NCBI GenBank assembly: GCA_934572335.1
Contig: CAKTKU010000027.1
Coordinates: 1 to 24,429 of the forward strand
DNA: 24,429 nucleotides
Direction of reading: 5' to 3'
Origin: an uncultured Oscillospiraceae bacterium
Lineage (GTDB): Bacteria > Bacillota > Clostridia > Oscillospirales > Oscillospiraceae
Shown here piece by piece: positions 14,679-24,429 of this stretch. Below the pieces are notes generated by a model. The model worked only from the letters and a program-made list of their open reading frames with translations, made no database searches and was not told the DNA's origin. Position numbers and translations under genes: made by a program. Positions within the stretch are counted from its first letter, which is position 1. Each line of letters starts with the position of its first letter.

Positions 14679-15243
14679 CCGCGGCGCGGTGCGCATGCAG
14701 ATACTCGAGGCGTTCGAGCGCTGCATAACGCAAAAGCCGCTCACGCAGATCTCACTGCGCGACATTGCAGCGGAGGCCGGAATGTCGCACGTGAATGTGC
14801 TCTACTACTTCAAGGATAAAAATGAGCTGCTTGTCAGCTACGTGCGCTATACAAAGGACTACATGACGGAAAAATGCGTCGCGTGGTTCAATGAGCATCC
14901 GCGCGCCGATTATACCAGCAACCTCGACTATATGAACGCTTTCATGGAATACGTCGCTGGCGGCAGGGACGGCGAGGTGCGCCCGAACGCCACCACGCAG
15001 ACCTATGTCCTCGCCCGGTATAATGAGGAGATTGCCGCGCTCGTGCGCGAGGAGTTTCTGGAATGGCGCACGATAATGGAGCAGTGCCTCGTGAAGGTCT
15101 ACGGCGGCGCGATAGGCGCGCGTGAGGCGGAGGCGATGATGATCCTGATCTCCGGCGCGTTCATCTGCAACTACAACGGCGCGCTCACCGGGCGCATAAA
15201 CGGCGAGATAATCAGCTGCCTCGCCAATCTCAGCCAGAGCTGA
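14662..15243 (+). CDS. TetR/AcrR family transcriptional regulator
   Basis: A 193-residue DNA-binding repressor-type protein. The N-terminal helix-turn-helix is clear: QISLRDIAAEAGMSHVNVLYYFKDKNELL at about residues 29-57, with the typical YYF signature. The C-terminal ligand or dimer domain is poorly conserved, as usual. The ATG at 14662 has AAGGAGG 6 nt upstream; it lies inside the end of the Nudix gene, an overlap of 17 nt. Upstream in-frame codons have no site. It ends 71 nt before the hydrolase gene at 15315, whose promoter region is the obvious candidate target along with its own operon. The ligand is unknown. Confidence 0.9.
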   Translation: MPAAVDRGAVRMQILEAFERCITQKPLTQISLRDIAAEAGMSHVNVLYYFKDKNELLVSYVRYTKDYMTEKCVAWFNEHPRADYTSNLDYMNAFMEYVAGGRDGEVRPNATTQTYVLARYNEEIAALVREEFLEWRTIMEQCLVKVYGGAIGAREAEAMMILISGAFICNYNGALTGRINGEIISCLANLSQS

Positions 15244-15249
15244 CACGCA

Positions 15250-15278
15250 TTGACACTCTTACATTTTGGTGCTATCCT
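15250..15278 (+). promoter_or_regulatory. Sigma-A promoter for the hydrolase pair
   Basis: TTGACA (15250-15255), a 17-bp spacer and TATCCT (15273-15278) with an extended TGC. The start would be near 15285. ACCACTTGGT (15287-15296) just downstream is a weak imperfect inverted repeat that could be an operator for the adjacent TetR protein, but the evidence is thin. Confidence 0.65.
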
Positions 15279-15314
15279 TTCATTGACCACTTGGTATAAA
15301 AGAGGAGGCACGAT

Positions 15315-16151
15315 ATGAAGATACACATTCTGCATTGCGGCAGTGTGAGCCTGCCCATATCGCTCGTCGAAGGCGAGGGACGAGGGGCGCGCATGGCGGG
15401 GCTACCGCTTGCCGCACCCGGAGCGGCGCGCGTGAAGCTGCCGACGCCCGCCTACCTTATTGAGCACCCGCGCGGAGCGGTGCTGATCGACTGCGGCTGG
15501 TGCCGTGATGTCAGTCCGAACGGCGTATACGATGCACTTGCTACACGGCGTGTGCTCGGCGCTGCCGTCGCGAATTTTTACCGCCCGGAGCTGCCATTGG
15601 GGCAGGCGGTGCATGAACAGCTCGCCGCCCGCGGCATATCCACGTGCGAACTGGAGCTTGTTATCCTCACCCATCTCGACCCCGACCATGTCAGCGGCGT
15701 GAAGCATCTAACGGGCGCAAAGCGCATCATCGTGCCTGAGGACGAGTACTTTTGGAGCTGCCGAACGGTGTATAAGTTTCGTCAGCCGTGGAAGCTGTGG
15801 ATAGACGCGCCGATTGAGCGCGTTTTCTACCGCGGCTTCGGCGGCGTTCCGAATAATTGGGCAATCGACATTTTCGGCGACGGGACGCTCTACATGGTCA
15901 ACCTTCCCGGACATACCGACGGTATGGCGGGCGTTGTTGCCGTGAACGGGCGGAGCTTCGTGCTGCTGTGTGCGGACGCGGGCTTCTCCCGCAGCGCGTG
16001 GGAGCGTCTGGAGGTGCCTGGCTTCGGATTCGACGCAGGGCTTCAGCGCAAAAGTCTCAAATGGGTGCAGGAAATGGCGCAAAGACCCGGCTGCGTGGGC
16101 GTTTTCGCCAGCCACGACGCGGACATTGCTCCGCAGACCATAGAATTTTGA
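15315..16151 (+). CDS. Metallo-beta-lactamase-fold hydrolase (AHL-lactonase-like)
   Basis: A 278-residue protein with the dinuclear metal site of the fold: THLDPDHVSG (H120-x-D122-x-D124-H125), a second histidine in LPGHTDG, a bridging aspartate in LLCADAGFS and a late histidine in ASHDADI. The short N-terminal half with PTPAYLIEHPRGAVLIDCGW resembles N-acyl-homoserine lactonase family members. The first motif has Asp where canonical AiiA has His (HxHxDH). This variant may change the metal or the substrate, so lactonase activity should not be assumed. GAGGAGG lies before the ATG at good spacing. The gene has its own promoter and is followed after 30 nt by a cysteine hydrolase, probably co-transcribed. 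Confidence 0.88.
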   Translation: MKIHILHCGSVSLPISLVEGEGRGARMAGLPLAAPGAARVKLPTPAYLIEHPRGAVLIDCGWCRDVSPNGVYDALATRRVLGAAVANFYRPELPLGQAVHEQLAARGISTCELELVILTHLDPDHVSGVKHLTGAKRIIVPEDEYFWSCRTVYKFRQPWKLWIDAPIERVFYRGFGGVPNNWAIDIFGDGTLYMVNLPGHTDGMAGVVAVNGRSFVLLCADAGFSRSAWERLEVPGFGFDAGLQRKSLKWVQEMAQRPGCVGVFASHDADIAPQTIEF

Positions 16152-16181
16152 CCAACTTTAATCCCAAGGAGGAATCTACAT

Positions 16182-16706
16182 ATGCAGAACATTCTCATCG
16201 TCGTTGATATGCAGAACGACTTTATAACCGGCGCTCTCGGCACAAAGGAGGCGCAGGCCATTGTCCCCAAGGTTGCCGAGAAGATACGCGGCTTTTCCGG
16301 GCGCGTCATTTTCACGCGCGACACGCATTTTGAAAACTACCTCGCCACGCAGGAGGGGCATATGCTGCCCGTGCCGCACTGCATAAAGGATACGGACGGC
16401 TGGCAGATCTGCCCGGAGCTTCAATCACTGTGCACCGAGCCGCCAGTTGACAAGCCCACCTTCGGCAGCTATACCCTTGGTGAGCTGCTGTCTGTCGCGA
16501 ATATGCGCGAGCCTATCGAGAGCGTCACGCTCGTGGGACTGTGCACGGATATATGCGTCATCTCCAACGCACTGCTCATCAAGGCGTTTCTGCCCGAGGT
16601 CGCCGTGCACGTGGACGCGGCGTGCTGCGCTGGCGTCATGCCGGAGAGCCACCGCACCGCCCTCGCCGCCATGAAGCCCTGCCAGATAATCGTGGACAAT
16701 GAGTGA
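16182..16706 (+). CDS. Isochorismatase-like cysteine hydrolase (nicotinamidase-related)
   Basis: A 174-residue Rossmann-like hydrolase with the family triad: D9 in VVDMQNDF, K91 in VDKPTFGS and nucleophile C125 in LVGLCTDICVISNAL. TRDTH (D47, H49) and LPVPHC (H66) resemble the metal-ligand region of nicotinamidases. A nicotinamide-to-nicotinate step in NAD recycling is therefore plausible, though other amides are possible. The length is slightly short for PncA. AAGGAGG lies 8 nt before the ATG. It follows the hydrolase at 15315 with a 30-nt gap, likely the same transcript. Its stop codon (16704-16706) directly abuts a palindromic repeat element. Confidence 0.9.
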   Translation: MQNILIVVDMQNDFITGALGTKEAQAIVPKVAEKIRGFSGRVIFTRDTHFENYLATQEGHMLPVPHCIKDTDGWQICPELQSLCTEPPVDKPTFGSYTLGELLSVANMREPIESVTLVGLCTDICVISNALLIKAFLPEVAVHVDAACCAGVMPESHRTALAAMKPCQIIVDNE

Positions 16707-16798
16707 GGAGACTTGAACCCGCGCTGCGGCGCGGGGCCACCTCGGGTTGAAACGTGCCACCGGCACGTTTCCAAGAGCCCTCGGGAGTTCAAGTCTCC
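16707..16798. repeat. T-arm-bounded palindromic element
   Basis: A 92-bp element bounded by perfect 12-bp inverted repeats, GGAGACTTGAAC (16707-16718) and its complement (16787-16798). Inside are a 7-bp stem (16718-16724 with 16729-16735, 4-nt loop) and a 10-bp stem (16749-16758 with 16762-16771, 3-nt loop). CCTCGGG also occurs twice (16740-16746 and 16779-16785). The end sequence is the same string as the T-arm and 3' acceptor region of the nearby tRNA-Leu: GGAGACTTGAACTCCC at 16858-16873, matched in full by the complement of 16783-16798. No coding capacity is evident. It lies on the far side of the tRNA terminator. Confidence 0.75.
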
Positions 16799-16806
16799 AT
16801 ACGAAT

Positions 16807-16843
16807 AAAAACAACAGCCCATCCAAACGGATGAGCTGTTGTT
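16807..16843 (-). terminator. Intrinsic terminator of tRNA-Leu, probably bidirectional
   Basis: AACAACAGC (16810-16818) pairs with GCTGTTGTT (16835-16843), and after one mismatch five inner pairs close a 4-nt loop. On the minus strand it is followed by TTTAT. On the plus strand TTT follows, so it may also stop transcripts from the hydrolase pair. Confidence 0.88.
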
Positions 16844-16845
16844 TC

Positions 16846-16930
16846 TGGTGCGAGAGAGGAGACTTGAACTCCCACGTCGGTTGACACACGCCCCTCAAAC
16901 GTGCCTGTCTACCTATTCCAGCACTCTCGC
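16846..16930 (-). tRNA. tRNA-Leu (GAG anticodon)
   Basis: An 85-nt class II tRNA with encoded CCA. The acceptor stem GCGAGAG (16924-16930) pairs with CTCTCGC (16850-16856), the discriminator is A and CCA is at 16846-16848. The anticodon stem CACGT/GCGTG encloses the loop TTGAGGG, giving anticodon GAG for CUC/CUU leucine codons. The long variable arm GTC-AACC-GAC and the T-arm with loop TTCAAGT are intact. It has its own consensus promoter and a terminator immediately downstream. Confidence 0.95.
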
Positions 16931-16938
16931 ATAACGCC

Positions 16939-16971
16939 GAGACTTCAGCTCCATTTAAAGCTGTTTGTCTC
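16939..16971 (-). other. Hairpin in the tRNA-Leu 5' leader
   Basis: GAGAC/GTCTC (16939-16943, 16967-16971) and CAGCT/AGCTG (16946-16950, 16959-16963) can form a two-part stem just upstream of the mature tRNA 5' end. It would be removed by RNase P; a role in processing is conjecture. Confidence 0.4.
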
Positions 16972-17001
16972 ACTTGGCGCGCCACATTTAAGGCATGAAT
17001 G

Positions 17002-17029
17002 ATTATAGCAGATTATTTGAGTTTGTCAA
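17002..17029 (-). promoter_or_regulatory. Strong sigma-A promoter for tRNA-Leu
   Basis: Minus-strand TTGACA (17024-17029), a 16-bp spacer and TATAAT (17002-17007) preceded by TGC. Both hexamers are perfect. The -35 overlaps the stop codon of the upstream glycosyltransferase-like gene. Confidence 0.9.
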
Positions 17030-18258
17030 GAACGAATTTCACGTTTTTTCGGTTTTTTTGCAGCGAGCGTCGAAATGAAGTACGCGGCGGCGAGGATCAG
17101 CGCCGCGATAAGTGCGGCGGCACCGCGATCCATCAGCAGCAGATACCGCCCCTTGAGATATGCATGATACCCCAGCAGCGACGCAAACTGCACCAGCAGT
17201 GCCGCCGCGGCGTACATGGGCGCGGCGAACGCTAGCACGACGGAGAGTATGTCGGCGGCAAAAAAATAACGGTCATGCATATGCGGGAGAAGAAATGGTA
17301 TGCCGATGACGAGCAGCACGGCGGCACCGAGCACGGCGCGGTCGGTGAGCCTGCCGCGGAACGCCAGACACACGCCGAGCACCGCCGCCATGTATACGAA
17401 CGCGCACACCACACCGACGGACGAGGCGAGATCGCTGTACTCTGCCGGGAGCGTGTACTGGAAGAGCGCGTACACGGAGGGGGAGTTGTAGTTGAGCCCG
17501 GTGCCGATGCTGGTGGTCTGGTCGAGATAGAGCGTGAGCGTCTCGGCAAACGGACGCCCGAGCAGCACGGCGGGCAGCACGAGCACTACATACGCCGCGG
17601 GGAAGACGAGAAAGTGCTTCCAGCTGAATTTGCCGTATATCCACAGCACGGCGTACACCGGCAGGATGAACACCGCCTGAAGCTTGAAGCCGAACGAGAG
17701 CGCCGCGAGCACCATGGACAGCACCGGGCGGTCGTCGAGCGCGCAGTAAATGCCGAGCAGCGCCAGCGCGACGTAGATGCTGTCGCACTGCGCCCAGAGC
17801 GCGCCGTTGAGAAACACCGTGGGCAGCATGAGCGCAGTGAAGAATACACCCATGCGCCGCGCCGCGCTTTTTGTGAAGCGGCCGAGCAGCAGTGCCGCGC
17901 CCCACGCGAGCAGCACGTCGAACAATATGCTCAACAGCTTTATGAGATAGAGGTCGTCTATACTGCTGTAAGAAAAAAGCGCGAGGAAATAGAGATACGG
18001 GATATTATAGTTGCCGATCTGACGGCTCAGTCCCGCAAAGCCGCCGTTCACGCGGAAGTATTCGACCCAGCGGGAGAGAAAGTCGCGGTAGTCAAGCGTG
18101 ACATAGTCCAGCACCGAGTACCGCGCGGCGAACGCGAGCAGCGTCAGCGCAACGGCGGCGGCCCAGCAGACCGGCGTGCGCAGCAGCCGCATTTTATAGA
18201 GCAGCCATACCGCCAGTGCAGCCTCCAGAGCGAGAATGAGCGTTACACGTATATCCAT
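17026..18258 (-). CDS. Polytopic glycosyltransferase-like membrane protein (GT-C / GPI-mannosyltransferase-like)
   Basis: A 410-residue protein with roughly ten hydrophobic helices. An acidic external loop after the second helix reads VTLDYRDFLSRWVEYFRVNGGF. Aspartates in this loop are the catalytic signature of GT-C enzymes that use lipid-linked sugars. Further shared strings are LNGALWAQCDSIYVALALLGIY, SFGFKLQAVFILPVY, GLNYNSPSVYALFQ and HMHDRYFFAADILSV. It would transfer a sugar from a polyprenyl-phosphate donor to an envelope molecule on the outer face of the membrane; donor and acceptor are unknown. The C-terminus is basic (KKPKKREIRS). The ATG has AGGAGG 11 nt upstream. A terminator-like hairpin lies in its leader, and the tRNA promoter overlaps its end. 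Confidence 0.82.
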   Translation of the reverse strand: MDIRVTLILALEAALAVWLLYKMRLLRTPVCWAAAVALTLLAFAARYSVLDYVTLDYRDFLSRWVEYFRVNGGFAGLSRQIGNYNIPYLYFLALFSYSSIDDLYLIKLLSILFDVLLAWGAALLLGRFTKSAARRMGVFFTALMLPTVFLNGALWAQCDSIYVALALLGIYCALDDRPVLSMVLAALSFGFKLQAVFILPVYAVLWIYGKFSWKHFLVFPAAYVVLVLPAVLLGRPFAETLTLYLDQTTSIGTGLNYNSPSVYALFQYTLPAEYSDLASSVGVVCAFVYMAAVLGVCLAFRGRLTDRAVLGAAVLLVIGIPFLLPHMHDRYFFAADILSVVLAFAAPMYAAAALLVQFASLLGYHAYLKGRYLLLMDRGAAALIAALILAAAYFISTLAAKKPKKREIRS

Positions 18259-18297
18259 ATGACTGCAAGCCTCCTGAGATGCGAATGCGGTGAATGC

Positions 18298-18328
18298 AAA
18301 AATAGCAGGAGCAACGAATACTCCTGCT
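18298..18328 (-). terminator. Intrinsic terminator in the minus-strand leader
   Basis: AGCAGGAG (18304-18311) and CTCCTGCT (18321-18328) form a perfect 8-bp stem with a 9-nt loop. In minus-strand reading it is followed by ATTTTTGC. No T-run exists on the plus strand, so it works only leftward, upstream of the glycosyltransferase-like gene. Confidence 0.8.
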
Positions 18329-18358
18329 GAAAACCCGGAAAAAAACTTTTAAAAGCCC

Positions 18359-18388
18359 TTGACTTCGCGGCATAACTGATGGTAGAAT
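18359..18388 (+). promoter_or_regulatory. Promoter for rpoBC
   Basis: TTGACT (18359-18364), an 18-bp spacer and TAGAAT (18383-18388) with an extended TGG. The start would be near 18395, giving a leader of about 142 nt. Confidence 0.65.
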
Positions 18389-18394
18389 AGAGCG

Positions 18395-18536
18395 CTATGT
18401 GTGCAGGGAGAGGGGATATTCCCCCACTCTTCACAATGCAGATTATAGCATCTTGACCCTGTAAAATCAACACCGGGGCGCAGAATTCTGACAACAAACC
18501 CGGGTGTTTGCAAATCGTGATAAGGAGAGTGCGCTA
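18395..18536 (+). other. Structured rpoB leader
   Basis: Two possible hairpins are visible. One is centred on GGGG-ATATT-CCCC (18412-18424) with outer UGUG/CACA pairing. The other pairs AACACC (18469-18474) with GGTGTT (18502-18507) around the palindrome CAGAATTCTG (18481-18490). AAGGAG (18522-18527) is the ribosome site. No T-run marks an attenuator. Confidence 0.4.
18442..18470 (-). promoter_or_regulatory. Consensus minus-strand promoter inside the rpoB leader
   Basis: On the minus strand, TTGATT (18465-18470), a 17-bp spacer and a perfect TATAAT (18442-18447) with an extended TGC. It faces the rpoB promoter, with starts only about 40 nt apart. Confidence 0.75.

Positions 18537-24429
<5,893 letters not shown>

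Larger units (their letters stand above)
18298..18437 (-). ncRNA. Candidate small RNA or attenuated leader antisense to the rpoB promoter
   Basis: A consensus minus-strand promoter (18442-18470) would start transcription at about 18434-18437, and the intrinsic terminator at 18298-18328 would end it after about 140 nt. The 5' part can fold into a hairpin around GGGG-AATAT-CCCC (about 18399-18434). The RNA is antisense to the rpoB promoter and the first 40 nt of the rpoB leader. I do not recognise it as 6S RNA, a T-box or a known riboswitch. If the terminator is bypassed, the same transcript reads into the glycosyltransferase-like gene. Confidence 0.45.

Noticed and set aside
16425..16985. A minus-strand open frame running through the tRNA and the palindrome
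   Set aside because: It spans a clear tRNA-Leu gene, its terminator and the antisense of the cysteine hydrolase, so it is not a protein gene.
17275..18330. A 351-residue plus-strand frame opposite the glycosyltransferase-like gene
   Set aside because: The charged, low-complexity translation has no family features and no ribosome binding site. The minus-strand membrane protein is coherent.
18298..18437. 6S RNA as the identity of the minus-strand transcript
   Set aside because: The 5' and 3' ends do not pair to form the closing stem and no central bubble is apparent, so it is left as an unnamed candidate RNA.

Overview
The window is GC-rich (clearly above 55 % by eye) and densely coded on both strands. 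Spacing is short, stop/start overlaps are frequent, Shine-Dalgarno sequences are strong (AAGGAGG type), and sigma-A promoters often carry an extended -10. The protein families point to a Gram-positive Clostridia bacterium, probably a gut Oscillospiraceae-like lineage. They include ECF sigma factors paired with one-helix membrane proteins, DUF1643, MgtE, BrnQ and a PhoU-tailed Na/Pi cotransporter. The lineage is inferred from gene content and composition, not from a search.

Layout. 1-331 is the 3' end of a DUF624/YesL-like membrane protein. 464-1822 is brnQ, with a very long hairpin at the predicted 5' end of its mRNA. 1894-2853 (-) is a PLP threonine/serine dehydratase, divergent from a Na/Pi cotransporter (3024-4787); a half-site cluster lies between them. 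4854-5471 (-) is a cysteine-cluster flavoprotein. 5544-8818 (-) holds two tandem paralogous modules, each an ECF sigma factor overlapping a single-pass membrane protein (putative anti-sigma). 9005-10240 is ahcY (S-adenosylhomocysteine hydrolase). 10291-15243 is a compact run: mgtE, an AEC transporter, a DUF1643 protein, a Nit2-type omega-amidase, a Nudix hydrolase and a TetR regulator. 15315-16706 is a metallo-beta-lactamase-fold hydrolase plus a nicotinamidase-like cysteine hydrolase. 16707-16798 is a palindromic element ending in copies of a tRNA T-arm, next to tRNA-Leu(GAG) (16846-16930, -). 17026-18258 (-) is a polytopic glycosyltransferase-like protein. 18537-22268 is rpoB and 22268 to the window end is rpoC (partial).

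How the parts work together. rpoB and rpoC are one transcription unit that is not preceded by rplJ/rplL. It appears to have its own promoter, and an oppositely directed consensus promoter lies inside its leader. That minus-strand promoter would make either a roughly 140-nt RNA ending at an intrinsic terminator or an attenuated leader for the glycosyltransferase. The sigma modules are built for translational coupling and for signalling across the membrane. The brnQ and dehydratase genes together suggest amino-acid uptake and catabolism. The least-explained structures are the T-arm palindrome (16707-16798), the face-to-face promoters before rpoB, the brnQ leader hairpin and a shared motif upstream of both sigma genes. 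I saw no CRISPR array, transposase, prophage gene or defence cassette.
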